A stretch of DNA of 64,000 bases from Pseudoalteromonas sp. N1230-9 (GCF_032716425.1 NZ_CP090420.1:496001-560000); one strand, 5' to 3'; counted from the first letter of the stretch, positions 28,419 to 36,799 are shown. The notes: generated from the letters alone by a model not told the origin. Translations and numbers: made by a program.

Positions 28419-28448
28419 AAAATGCCAGTCTAACGGACTGGCATTTTT
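28419..28448 (+). terminator. Terminator after the S46 peptidase
   Basis: AAATGCCAGTC (28420-28430) pairs with GACTGGCATTT (28436-28446) around a 5-base loop and is followed by more T. It separates the peptidase from the nine-gene operon. Confidence 0.9.
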
Positions 28449-28514
28449 GTTTTTTATAAAAATAAAAACATTAAACTTCATAAGGTTGAAAAATATTTAT
28501 AAAAATTAATTTTT

Positions 28515-28531
28515 CTTAAGTTTTATTTAAG
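28515..28531 (+). promoter_or_regulatory. PmrA/QseB-type direct repeat in front of the nine-gene operon
   Basis: CTTAAG (28515-28520), five bases, then TTTAAG (28526-28531), an 11-base step. This matches the CTTAAG-N5-CTTAAG half-site layout of PmrA/QseB response regulators with one mismatch. It lies 47 bases before the first start codon, and the operon itself encodes a regulator of that family, suggesting self-control. Binding is inferred. Confidence 0.55.
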
Positions 28532-28577
28532 TTTCGCTCGATAAATTTTACACATAACCTAAGTGGAGCGAACAATT

Positions 28578-29219
28578 ATGCTTTCAGTTCAACAATCACA
28601 TCAAACTCAAGTTCAAGAGCCTGCCTTTGTTTGCACGCGTGAAGGAGGTCAATTCCGTGACCGTCTTGAGCGTAATATCAAGCAAGGTTTTGCTGCAGCT
28701 TATGATGCGAAAATTTCGCAGTTCATGCCGCTTCTTTGTGAGCTTAATGTTGATGATGAAGTATGTACGTTAGGTCTTCGCTCTGCATCACAACCTTTGT
28801 TTATTGAACAATACCTCCCTGCGTCTATTGAGCACTTTGTCGGTGCCAAGCGTGAGCACATTTTTGAGCTAGGTAATTTATGCTCAACGCATCGAAAAGC
28901 CACCTTGGCACATTTTGTTTTAATGAACGAAGCACTCTATCAAGCAGGGGCAAAATATTTAGTGTTTTGTGCAACCCGCAAAGTGAGAGCGTTACTAAAA
29001 ATGCTGGGTGTAAATTGCAAAGAAATCGGTGTTGCCAATGCACAAGCACTACAAGATCCAGCAAGCTGGGGTAGCTATTACGACAATCAACCAACCATTT
29101 GTGTGGTTGACCTAAACGAAGCACATCAACGTGTATTAAATACCCCCGTTTTATTCAATATCAAACAGCAGTGTTTACAGTCATCCCTTGAATTGGCTAT
29201 CTATTTGGAGGCGTTATGA
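28578..29219 (+). CDS. Thermostable hemolysin family protein (T_hemolysin, GNAT-like)
   Basis: A 213-residue cytoplasmic protein of the family named after the Vibrio delta-VPH hemolysin. Recognised blocks are RDRLERNIKQGFAAAYDAKI, FMPLLCEL, LGLRSAS, LFIEQYL, and FELGNLCSTHRKATLAHFVL followed by LVFCATRKVRALL. I recall the family as related to GNAT acyltransferases or autoinducer-synthase-like folds rather than pore formers; that is an inference. It has no signal peptide. The ATG at 28578 has GGAG 9 bases before; a GTG five codons earlier is possible. Its stop overlaps the next ATG by 4 bases, so it is tightly coupled with an acyl-activating ligase, which fits a role as acyl acceptor/transferase in small-molecule synthesis. 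Confidence 0.8.
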   Translation: MLSVQQSHQTQVQEPAFVCTREGGQFRDRLERNIKQGFAAAYDAKISQFMPLLCELNVDDEVCTLGLRSASQPLFIEQYLPASIEHFVGAKREHIFELGNLCSTHRKATLAHFVLMNEALYQAGAKYLVFCATRKVRALLKMLGVNCKEIGVANAQALQDPASWGSYYDNQPTICVVDLNEAHQRVLNTPVLFNIKQQCLQSSLELAIYLEAL

Positions 29220-31375
29220 GCTGGTTAACACAGTTACCGCATAAGGATAGCGACACCTTGATGGTTTGCCATCAAAGTGAGGGTGTGCGCTCACTAACTA
29301 AGCAAGAATTTACAGAACAAGTGGCTCGTTTGCTTCCTACCTTAGCTGAATTTGATGCTCAGGGGGTTGCTTACCAATTAGATAACACACCCGCTTGGTG
29401 TGTATTAGAAGCTGCGCTTAGCGAGCTTAAAAGAGTGGCGATTCCACTACCAACGTTTTTTACTGCCCAGCAAATTGCGTTTGGTTTGCAAAACAGTGGG
29501 GCAGGGTTATTTGTATGTGACCGTGCTTACGAAGGTGAGCATGCAAAATTAGTGGCGCTAGTGGATGTATGTAAGCATTACCCTTTATATGTTTATCAAT
29601 TGAGTAATACACAGCCTGTTCCATATTTTGCAAACACGCAAAAGATTACCTTTACGTCGGGCTCAACGGGCACACCAAAAGGCGTGTGTTTATCACTTGA
29701 AAGCCAATTACAGGTGGCAACATCACTTTATCAAAGCATTGGTTTAGAAAAACCAAACCATTTATGTTTACTGCCGCTACCGGTTTTACTTGAGAATTTA
29801 GCGGGTGTGTATGCGCCGCTATTAGCAGGTGGCACAGTTAACTTAGTGCCTTTAGCGGAACTTGGCTTTTCTGGTGCACAGTTACTTGAACCACGCAAAT
29901 TGATAGCAGCCATTGAACGCACTGAGCCAAATACCCTTATTTTAGTGCCTGAGTTACTGACTTGTTTAGTGGCTTTTGCAAAGCAAGGCTGGCAAGCACC
30001 TACAAGCTTAAAGTTTATTGCTGTAGGTGGCGCGGTTGTAAGCCAAGCGCTTATTAAGCAAGCCCGTGAGCTCGGTTTACCTGTTTATCAAGGCTATGGT
30101 TTATCTGAATCTTCATCGGTGGTGAGCCTAAATACACAGACTGATGATGACATTGACACCGCAGGGCGAGTGCTAAAGCACATTCAATACAAAATTGAAA
30201 ATGGCCAGCTTTATATTAAAGGCTCATTGTTTTTGGGGTACTTAGGTCAAGCCGCGCAAAATGCTGACGATTGGTATGCAACCGGCGATCTCGTTACTGA
30301 GCAAGCAGGTCGCTTGATTATACAAGGCCGCTTGAAAAATCAGCTGATCACCAGCTTTGGGCGCAATATCAGCGCCGAGTGGCCTGAGTCGTTATTGCTT
30401 AGCCACAGCCAAGTACAACAAGCGGTGGTGATTGGCGAAGGTCAGGCATTTTTAGCCGCGCTTATCTATGCAAACCAAGCGATGAGTGACGCTGAACTTG
30501 CTACCCATATTACGGCACTAAACGCGCAACTACCCGAATACGCACAGATCAGAAAATGGCATCGAATGGCAGAGCCTATGAGCCACACGCAAGGTTTATT
30601 AACCAGCAATAATCGCCCTAAACGCGATGTTATTAATCAATTTTTTGCTACAGAGATTTCAGCACTTTATCAAGAGGCGACGAGCATGAGTCAATTTTTC
30701 AATACATTACAAGCCGAAACACAGAAAGAACGTGACTACCTTTTAGCTGCGCCGATTATTGGCCGCGTTTTTAAAGGTGAAGTAAGCCTAAGTGAATATG
30801 CATCGTTCTTAACGCAAGCTTATCACCATGTTAAGCATACAGTACCACTGCTGATGGCAGTCGGTGCAAAGCTGAGCGATAAACAAGAGTGGCTGCGCGA
30901 AGCTGTTGCAGAATACATCGAAGAAGAGTTAGGCCACCAAGAATGGGTGCTAAACGATATTGCAGCATGCGGTTTTGATAAAGAGCTAGTACGTCATTCT
31001 CGTCCACAGTTTTCGACCGAATTAATGGTGTCGTACGCCTACGATGCAATTAATCGCGGTAACCCATTGGCATTCTTTGGCATGGTTCATGTGCTTGAAG
31101 GCACTTCGATTGCATTAGCCGATAATGCAGCAGGGCAAATCCGTGAGGTTGTAGGCTTACCTAAAAAGGCGTTTACCTACCTTACTTCGCACGGTGCACT
31201 GGATATTGAACATGTGAAGTTTTTCGAAAATCTTATGAACAAAATTGATAACGAGGACGACCAGCAAGCCATCATTCACGCCGCAAAATGTTTTTATAAA
31301 CTGTACGGCAATATTTTCCGTGACCTCGATTCAGAACCTTTCTTTAGCGAGGCTGACTTGGAGCAAAGCGCATGA
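29216..31375 (+). CDS. AMP-binding ligase fused to a haem-oxygenase-like (TenA/HDO) domain
   Basis: A 719-residue fusion. Residues 1-470 form an ANL acyl-activating enzyme: FTSGSTGTPKGV is the ATP loop, GYGLSES the second motif, WYATGD and GRLKNQLI the hinge. From about 495 to the end is a helical haem-oxygenase-like domain. It carries a plausible complete diiron ligand set: Glu571 and His574 (EELGH), Glu628 (VLEGT) and His659, Asp663, His666 (HGALDIEH). That layout and its spacing resemble diiron oxidases such as CADD and UndA rather than thiaminase TenA. The ligase could activate a fatty or other acid and the fused domain oxidise it. It overlaps both neighbours by 4 bases. Substrate unknown. 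Confidence 0.85.
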   Translation: MSWLTQLPHKDSDTLMVCHQSEGVRSLTKQEFTEQVARLLPTLAEFDAQGVAYQLDNTPAWCVLEAALSELKRVAIPLPTFFTAQQIAFGLQNSGAGLFVCDRAYEGEHAKLVALVDVCKHYPLYVYQLSNTQPVPYFANTQKITFTSGSTGTPKGVCLSLESQLQVATSLYQSIGLEKPNHLCLLPLPVLLENLAGVYAPLLAGGTVNLVPLAELGFSGAQLLEPRKLIAAIERTEPNTLILVPELLTCLVAFAKQGWQAPTSLKFIAVGGAVVSQALIKQARELGLPVYQGYGLSESSSVVSLNTQTDDDIDTAGRVLKHIQYKIENGQLYIKGSLFLGYLGQAAQNADDWYATGDLVTEQAGRLIIQGRLKNQLITSFGRNISAEWPESLLLSHSQVQQAVVIGEGQAFLAALIYANQAMSDAELATHITALNAQLPEYAQIRKWHRMAEPMSHTQGLLTSNNRPKRDVINQFFATEISALYQEATSMSQFFNTLQAETQKERDYLLAAPIIGRVFKGEVSLSEYASFLTQAYHHVKHTVPLLMAVGAKLSDKQEWLREAVAEYIEEELGHQEWVLNDIAACGFDKELVRHSRPQFSTELMVSYAYDAINRGNPLAFFGMVHVLEGTSIALADNAAGQIREVVGLPKKAFTYLTSHGALDIEHVKFFENLMNKIDNEDDQQAIIHAAKCFYKLYGNIFRDLDSEPFFSEADLEQSA

Positions 31376-32148
31376 GTAGCCCAGTTTGTGTGCTAACCGG
31401 TGCAACAGGGGGTATTGGCCGAGCTATTGCCCTTCGCCTTGCAAAAGAAGGTTGGCGTTTATTACTTGTTGGTCGAAATGTGAAGCAACTTGCTGCACTT
31501 AAATTGGAATGTAGCAATGATGCTGAGTATTTTCAGGCTGACCTAAGTAACAGCGAATCTCGCGACGATCTTGCTAAGTTTGCTCAGCAAATTGGCGGGG
31601 CAACGTTACTAATCAATAACGCAGGCGTTAATGTAATGCAGGGGTTTAGTGAAATTAGCGAACAGCAAATTGATCACCTGTTAAATATTAATCTGCATGT
31701 GCCTATTAAATTGTGTCAGCTGTTTTTACCTCAAGTGACCCGCAATAAAGGCACGATTGTCAATATTGGTTCATCGTTTGGCAGCATTGGTTATCCGTAT
31801 CAAACCTTGTACTGCGCAAGCAAGTTTGGCCTAAGAGGGATGACCGAAGCCCTTGCCAGAGAGCTCAGCCACAGCGATGTGAAAGTATTGTATTTAGCGC
31901 CCCGTGCCACCGATACCGCGATTAATTCGCCGCAAGTACGCGCGATGAACAAAGAGCTGGGTAACACCATGGATCCGCCAGAAAAAGTGGCTGATGCATT
32001 AATAGATTTAATTAAATCAAAAAAACGTCGTCGTTTTATTGGTTTTCCAGAAACATTATTTGCCCGTATTAACGGTGCATTTCCATCACTCGTTGATAAC
32101 GCAATAGCAAAACAACTTCCTAAAATTAAAAGTTTTTTTGCCAACTAA
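31372..32148 (+). CDS. Short-chain dehydrogenase/reductase
   Basis: A 258-residue SDR with the NAD(P) loop TGATGGIG near residue 10, NNAG near 80, the catalytic Ser in NIGSSFGS, and the YCASK motif giving Tyr and Lys. GRNVKQ after the second strand, with an Arg, favours NADP. It would reduce or oxidise a carbonyl/hydroxyl group. Its ATG overlaps the stop of the ligase-oxidase gene (ATGA), so it is probably part of the same pathway, perhaps reducing an acyl-derived ketone or aldehyde. A C-terminal stretch after residue 200 (KKRRRFIGFPETLFARING) is basic and amphipathic and may touch the membrane. Specific substrate not known. Confidence 0.9.
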   Translation: MSSPVCVLTGATGGIGRAIALRLAKEGWRLLLVGRNVKQLAALKLECSNDAEYFQADLSNSESRDDLAKFAQQIGGATLLINNAGVNVMQGFSEISEQQIDHLLNINLHVPIKLCQLFLPQVTRNKGTIVNIGSSFGSIGYPYQTLYCASKFGLRGMTEALARELSHSDVKVLYLAPRATDTAINSPQVRAMNKELGNTMDPPEKVADALIDLIKSKKRRRFIGFPETLFARINGAFPSLVDNAIAKQLPKIKSFFAN

Positions 32149-32168
32149 ATTGATTAAGGTGAATGATT

Positions 32169-32816
32169 ATGACTAAACTAAATTTTAAAGCCCTAATGAT
32201 GTTAGGTGTTATCATGGCTGCGCCTGCAAAAGCCGACTTTAATAGCGATTTAAGTTCGGTGCAAAAACAGTGGGCAGTGGTTAATTACGAATTAGTTGAA
32301 GATGCGCAGTTAGATGCACTCGAAAAGTTAGCGAGCGAAACTGCAGAGTTTACCAAAGCCAATGACCAGCAAGCAGCTAGCCATATTTGGTACGGTATTG
32401 TGTTATCGAGCTATGCAGGTGCAAAAGGGGGCTTAGGTGCGCTAGGTCTTGCAAAAGATGCGAAAGCACAATTTGAAAAAGCGCTAAGCCTAGATCCAAA
32501 AGCGCTTGATGGCTCAGCATACACGAGCCTTGCAACCTTATACGGTAAAGTACCAGGTTGGCCAATTGGTTTTGGTGATGACGATGAAGCGAAAAAATTG
32601 TTTAAGCAAGCGCTTGAGCTAAACCCGCGTGGTATCGATAGCAACTATTTATATGCGTCATTTCTGTATGACGAGCGCAAGTATAAATCAGCTAGAGAGT
32701 TTTTATTGGTTGCACAGCAAGCGCCAGCGCGCCCTGATAGACCAAAAGCAGATCTTTACCGCCAACAAGAAATTACTAAACTATTGGCTAAGGTAGAGAA
32801 AAAAATAAAGAGATAA
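32169..32816 (+). CDS. Exported TPR-repeat protein
   Basis: A 215-residue protein with a signal peptide (cut near APAKA) and tetratricopeptide-like helices: AKAQFEKALSLDPKALDGSA and AKKLFKQALELNPRGIDSNY are two clear repeats with the NP/DP turn. It is probably periplasmic and helps assemble or hold partner proteins of the operon; its partner cannot be read from the sequence. Of two in-frame ATGs I take the second (32169), 9 bases after AAGG, since the first is only 3 bases away from it. It lies 20 bases after the SDR gene and 3 before the regulator gene, linking the enzymatic and the regulatory halves of the operon. Confidence 0.8.
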   Translation: MTKLNFKALMMLGVIMAAPAKADFNSDLSSVQKQWAVVNYELVEDAQLDALEKLASETAEFTKANDQQAASHIWYGIVLSSYAGAKGGLGALGLAKDAKAQFEKALSLDPKALDGSAYTSLATLYGKVPGWPIGFGDDDEAKKLFKQALELNPRGIDSNYLYASFLYDERKYKSAREFLLVAQQAPARPDRPKADLYRQQEITKLLAKVEKKIKR

Positions 32817-32819
32817 ACT

Positions 32820-33479
32820 ATGCATTTATTGCTCGTTGAAGACGACCATTTAGTGGCAGAAGGCCTGTGTCGTTCTTTACGTCAACAAGGATACAGTGTA
32901 GAACATAGTTCGACCGTTAAGTCAGCGATGCAATGGCTGCAAAATGATGAAATTGAGCTGGTAGTCCTTGATTTAGGACTACCAGACGGTGATGGCATCG
33001 ACATTTTAAAACACATCAAAAAGCATCGTAAAAATCTGCCCGTGGTGATTTTAACGGCTCGGGGCAGTATTGATGATAAAGTCATGGGGCTAGATTTAGG
33101 TGCTGATGATTACCTAGCAAAGCCTTTTGATCCCGCAGAATTATTTGCCCGTCTTCGGGTTGCCAGCAGGCGTGTGACCCAAGCTCAGACCAGCACTTTA
33201 AAAGTCGGTGATGTTGAAATGGACACCGCCGCTTTTACCGTGAGTTTTCAAGGTGAGCCAGTAAACTTACCACGTAAAGAGTTTATGCTCCTAAAAGCCT
33301 TGCTAGAAAACCAAGGCCGCGTGCAATCAAAACAGCAGTTAGAGAATAAACTGTATGAATGGGGCGAAGAGGTGGGGTCAAATACCATCGAAGTGCACAT
33401 TCATCACTTGCGTAAAAAATTCCCGAAAGAGTTTATTAAAACCTTACGCGGCATTGGTTATGTGGTGGGTAAGCGCTAG
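32820..33479 (+). CDS. OmpR-family response regulator (QseB/PmrA-like)
   Basis: A 219-residue two-domain regulator. The receiver has the acidic pair LLVEDDH, the phosphate acceptor Asp51 in VLDLGLPDGDG, Thr in VILTARG and Lys in LAKPFDP. The C-terminal winged-helix domain (from about 125) has EFMLLKALLENQGRVQSK and the end GIGYVVGKR, as in QseB/PmrA. It is followed by its sensor kinase with a one-base overlap. A CTTAAG-type direct repeat in front of the operon is the kind of site this subfamily binds, suggesting it controls its own operon. PmrAB/QseBC systems respond to iron, acid or catechol-like signals; the signal here is unknown. Confidence 0.93.
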   Translation: MHLLLVEDDHLVAEGLCRSLRQQGYSVEHSSTVKSAMQWLQNDEIELVVLDLGLPDGDGIDILKHIKKHRKNLPVVILTARGSIDDKVMGLDLGADDYLAKPFDPAELFARLRVASRRVTQAQTSTLKVGDVEMDTAAFTVSFQGEPVNLPRKEFMLLKALLENQGRVQSKQQLENKLYEWGEEVGSNTIEVHIHHLRKKFPKEFIKTLRGIGYVVGKR

Positions 33480-34789
33480 TGTCAATTCGTAAAAGGCTGA
33501 CTCTACTTATATTGTCTATGGTGATCTTAACCTGCTTTTTGGCATTTACTAAAGGTTACCGTGAAAGTATGAATCAGGCTGAAGCACTGCTTGATAACGA
33601 GCTGGTAACGCTGGCGCATGTGTTAATCGAACAGCCTCTCAGTAAAGAAGCTCCTGCCTATACGAGTGATCTACCGCAGTTATTATTTCAAGTTTGGGTT
33701 GATGACAGCTTGGCCTCAAGCTCAAAATCATTGCAGCATAACCCTAGCAATCAAAGTCAGTGGCAAACCGGGTTTAGTGTTGAGAACTTGGCAGGGCAAC
33801 GAGTCAAAGTGTATCGCTTAAGCGAAGGTAATAAGCGCGTGCTTATTGCTGAGCCTTTGAGTAAACGTGTAGCACTCACCGAAACCGTGATTTTGTCGGC
33901 CATGACGCCGCTGCTATGGAGTGTGCCTATCCTTGCCCTCCTTATTAGTGTATTTGTAAAACAAGGGCTTGCACCACTAACTCGGTTATCAAATCAGCTT
34001 AAACATCGTCAAGCAAATGACTTTACTGCAATCCCTTGGCAAACCCCAGAGCAAGAAATAAAACCTGTAATTAGTCGCTTAAACGATCTATTCAAACGGG
34101 TTGAAAGTGCTTATTTACGAGAGCGTTTTTTTGCCTCCGATGCGGCCCATGAACTGCGCACGCCGCTGAGTAGTTTAAAAATCAATGTGCATAATTTAGT
34201 GGCTCAAGGTGTTGAGAGTGTTGAGCTTGATGCGATGGAAAAAGGCGTTGATAAACTGAGCAATATCGTTGAACAGATGTTGATTTTGGGTCGTACTTAT
34301 CCAGAGCAATGGCAAGCACAATTTAGCCCTATATCGGTATTAGAAATTAGCCAGCAAGTAGTGGCACAACTTTATGAGCGTATAGATGAAAAAGAGCACA
34401 CCATTAGCATTGATGGCGATGATTTTGTTATTGCAGGTGACGAATTTACCTTAGTTACTTTGTTTGGCAATTTACTAAGTAACGCCATAAAATATACCCC
34501 TGCTGTGGGAGAGATTTGTATTACCTTGAAAGCCGAAAATAATCGTTTTATCTGGCAAGTAGATGACTCAGGCCCTGGTATTGATGAAGCTCAAAAACAG
34601 CGTATTTTTAACCGTTTCTACCGTGTGGGTGGCGATAAACATCCATCAGGTGAGCAAGGAGCTGGGCTGGGTATGGCCATTGTTGAACACATAGTGTCGA
34701 TTTATAACGCTGATATTGCTTTAGCTGACAGTCATCTTGGCGGCTTGCGAGTGAGTGTCTCCTTTATGCAAGGAGAAGTGAGTGAATAA
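33479..34789 (+). CDS. Sensor histidine kinase (QseC/PmrB-like)
   Basis: A 436-residue inner-membrane kinase partnered with the regulator just upstream. Two membrane segments (about 8-26 and 140-160) enclose a periplasmic part of about 115 residues; the phospho-acceptor is His224 in DAAHELRTPLSS. N, G1 and G2 boxes are LLSNAIKYTP, VDDSGPGI and GAGLGMAIVEHI. The periplasmic region has QVWVDD and VLIAEPLSKR, blocks seen in QseC. The start is GTG, overlapping the regulator stop by one base, and the end overlaps the cupredoxin start by 8 bases. It probably senses a metal or redox cue relevant to the downstream cupredoxin and permease, but this is inferred from position. Confidence 0.92.
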   Translation: MSIRKRLTLLILSMVILTCFLAFTKGYRESMNQAEALLDNELVTLAHVLIEQPLSKEAPAYTSDLPQLLFQVWVDDSLASSSKSLQHNPSNQSQWQTGFSVENLAGQRVKVYRLSEGNKRVLIAEPLSKRVALTETVILSAMTPLLWSVPILALLISVFVKQGLAPLTRLSNQLKHRQANDFTAIPWQTPEQEIKPVISRLNDLFKRVESAYLRERFFASDAAHELRTPLSSLKINVHNLVAQGVESVELDAMEKGVDKLSNIVEQMLILGRTYPEQWQAQFSPISVLEISQQVVAQLYERIDEKEHTISIDGDDFVIAGDEFTLVTLFGNLLSNAIKYTPAVGEICITLKAENNRFIWQVDDSGPGIDEAQKQRIFNRFYRVGGDKHPSGEQGAGLGMAIVEHIVSIYNADIALADSHLGGLRVSVSFMQGEVSE

Positions 34790-35129
34790 ATGGATATTGG
34801 CGCTTTCTATGTTGCTACTATGTATGTCGTCTTGGCTTGCTTATGCCAAAGAGTACAAGCTGATTTTAAAAGAGCATTTGTTTTATCCTGCTGAAATTAA
34901 AGTACCTGCCAATAAGAAGTTGCGGCTTTTGATCGAAAACCAAGATGACACCCCAGAAGAATTCGATAGTTTTGACTTAAACCGCGAAAAAGTGCTCTAC
35001 CCAGGTCGCACGAGTGTCATTTATATCGGACCACTCAGCCCTGGGCGTTATGACTTTTTTGGTGAGTTTTCGCCTAATACGGCACGAGGAACTGTTGTGG
35101 CTACACAGGTGAAAGATGCTGATAACTAG
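34782..35129 (+). CDS. Periplasmic cupredoxin-like protein
   Basis: A 115-residue protein with a signal peptide (cut near AYA) and a single small cupredoxin-type beta sandwich: FYPAEIKVPANKKLRLLIEN is the usual first half, PGRTSVIYIGPLSPGRYDFF the loop before the last strand. Classic type-1 copper ligands (His, Cys, His/Met) are not obvious, since it has no Cys in the mature part, so copper binding is doubtful; in FTR1-type systems such domains accompany iron permeases. GTG start overlapping the kinase gene by 8 bases; the permease gene starts inside its end (14-base overlap). Together this points to a metal-handling module at the tail of the operon. Confidence 0.8.
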   Translation: MNKWILALSMLLLCMSSWLAYAKEYKLILKEHLFYPAEIKVPANKKLRLLIENQDDTPEEFDSFDLNREKVLYPGRTSVIYIGPLSPGRYDFFGEFSPNTARGTVVATQVKDADN

Positions 35130-35862
35130 TTTATTAATGACCATTAACCAGCTTCTGCCAGTGGTGATTTTAGCCGTGCTTTTGAGCTTGATTGTGCCTT
35201 TAAGCCAGCGCCAAGTGAGTATTTATGCCGTTATTGGTATCTTGATGAGTTTGGTATTTGTACAAACTGCTGCTTGGCTTAGCCAGTTATTTGACCATCG
35301 AGGCTTAGAGTTCATACAAATGCTGCTGTGTATCATAATTTTTGTCGCTGCATTAATTAGCTGTCAGCAACGAAGCATAGCGGCTGCGCTGGCCTTGATT
35401 GCAACCATGGCTTTGTATTTAAGCCATTACATGATTTATTTAGTCAGTTTTTGGCACAGTAAAGATACCGCTGAGCCATTAATACTGGGTACTTTTCTAG
35501 GTGTTGGAATTTGTATTAGCTTTGGTGTGTTACTGTTCTTTTTGCTTGAAAGTATTACCAAGCGTGCTGGCGTGCAGCCTTTGATTGTGTTGCTAGCCTT
35601 CAATGCAACAGCAAAGTTACTGGTACTTCTTGATTTAGCAAGTCAGGTCGACTTACTTGATGTGACCGCAAATTATTTAGATTGGCGTGGGTTTTTAGTT
35701 GAAAACTCTGAGCTTGGGCGAGTATTAAAAGCCTTAGTGGGCTACGAAGCCACGCCGAGTAAAACCGCGCTGTGGGTGTATGTCGTTGCTACACTCGCAT
35801 TTATCATCATAGTTCGCGTTTTAAAAATTAAAAAGACCAAGGAGCCTGTATGCGGTTCTTAA
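35116..35862 (+). CDS. FTR1-like membrane permease lacking REXXE motifs
   Basis: A 248-residue inner-membrane protein with about seven hydrophobic helices. It aligns by eye with EfeU/FTR1: helix 1 at residues 5-28, GLEFIQMLLCIIIFV in place of the second helix, and near the end LGRVLKALVGYEATPS (Gly209-Ser215), which matches the GYQEAPS region of EfeU. However, both REXXE iron-binding motifs of the family are replaced (around residues 10-15 and 100-108). It may therefore carry something other than ferric iron, or be a non-transporting relative. The cupredoxin gene overlaps its start by 14 bases and the outer-membrane-like gene its end by 13. Family assignment is moderately sure. Confidence 0.6.
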   Translation: MLITSLLMTINQLLPVVILAVLLSLIVPLSQRQVSIYAVIGILMSLVFVQTAAWLSQLFDHRGLEFIQMLLCIIIFVAALISCQQRSIAAALALIATMALYLSHYMIYLVSFWHSKDTAEPLILGTFLGVGICISFGVLLFFLLESITKRAGVQPLIVLLAFNATAKLLVLLDLASQVDLLDVTANYLDWRGFLVENSELGRVLKALVGYEATPSKTALWVYVVATLAFIIIVRVLKIKKTKEPVCGS

Positions 35863-36554
35863 TAGTTAGTTTAAGTTGTTTGCTGTTAGCAAGTATCAGC
35901 CAAGTCGCACATGCAGATGGCATGGTGGTTGATAAAGTTTATCACCCTTATGTGCTTCCCTTTGAGCGTGAAGTTGAGTGGCGTTTAGTGTCTAGGCAAA
36001 CTGATAACGGTAATGTGCTAGCGCAGCGCGCAGGCTTTGGTGGTGCAATTAACGATACTATGAGCTTAGAAGGTTATCTAGTAGGAGAACGCGATGACAA
36101 TGGTGATTTTGGTTTAGCTTCTTACGAGGTTGAGCTTCGTTGGCAGCTAGTTGAGCAAGGCCGTTTATGGGCAGATTGGGGCGCATTATTTGAGCTTGAA
36201 AAACAGCACACTCTAGATGCATATGAAGCGACAAGTGGTTTCTTATGGGAAAAAGAGTTTGGTCGCACGAGTTTAACTCTTAATGCCTTTGTGGTTTATG
36301 AGTGGGGGGCTGATATTGAAAACGAGTGGGAAAGTGAATTTCGTGCCCAGTATCGTTATCGCTATCGCTCTGAGTTTCAACCATCTATTGAAATTTACGC
36401 AGGTGAAGACTTTTTTGGTGTTGGCCCAGGTTTTATAGGTTTGCACCGTTTTAGCCCCAAGCATCAATTAAAATGGGAAGCTGGTTTTATTAGTGAGCTG
36501 AGTCAGTCGGGCAAAGATCATAGCTTTCGTTTGGCGCTAGAGTTTGAGTTTTAA
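35850..36554 (+). CDS. Predicted outer-membrane beta-barrel protein
   Basis: A 234-residue protein with a signal peptide (cut near AHA), alternating hydrophobic/aromatic strands (LEGYLVGER, YEVELRWQLV, LWADWGALFELE, LTLNAFVVYEW) and a C-terminal Phe after RLALEFEF, the usual ending of outer-membrane barrels. About ten strands fit the length. It may form a channel or receptor for the same substrate as the permease, or be an uncharacterised barrel; no close family was recognised. It overlaps the permease gene by 13 bases and is the last gene of the nine-gene run; a 245-base gap follows before the cold-shock gene. Confidence 0.7.
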   Translation: MRFLIVSLSCLLLASISQVAHADGMVVDKVYHPYVLPFEREVEWRLVSRQTDNGNVLAQRAGFGGAINDTMSLEGYLVGERDDNGDFGLASYEVELRWQLVEQGRLWADWGALFELEKQHTLDAYEATSGFLWEKEFGRTSLTLNAFVVYEWGADIENEWESEFRAQYRYRYRSEFQPSIEIYAGEDFFGVGPGFIGLHRFSPKHQLKWEAGFISELSQSGKDHSFRLALEFEF

Positions 36555-36799
36555 TTATTCAAAAGTATCTGCAAGCCCTGTTTATGATGGCCTATGCAGC
36601 GTTCGATAGTGTTTGACTTATTCTAGTAACTCTATATAGTATGGCGCAGCTAGAAAGAAAGCGTGTAATTAAATCTTTATTTCGTTGTTGTATAAGTAAT
36701 ACTTGTAGTACCGTCCTGAAGTTTTTAAGTTCCATCTGATTTTTTGCTATACCCGCCCATTAAGGGCATTGTTTAATTTTTTATATCAGGAATATGACT
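36555..36799 (+). other. Long leader region of the cold-shock gene
   Basis: This 245-base AT-rich gap contains no gene. Cold-shock genes of the CspA type often have long 5' leaders, so part of it (roughly 36690-36799) may be transcribed leader, but no cold-box or defined fold was verified. Confidence 0.3.

Noticed and set aside
28578-29219. True pore-forming hemolysin
   Set aside because: No signal peptide, and the context is an acyl-ligase operon; the family name is historical.
30701-31375. Thiaminase TenA or a separate transcriptional-regulator TenA gene
   Set aside because: The domain is fused in frame to the ligase, no start signal separates it, and diiron-type ligands are present; no thiamine genes are near.
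34782-35129. Azurin-type copper protein
   Set aside because: No Cys ligand in the mature part, so a type-1 copper site cannot form.
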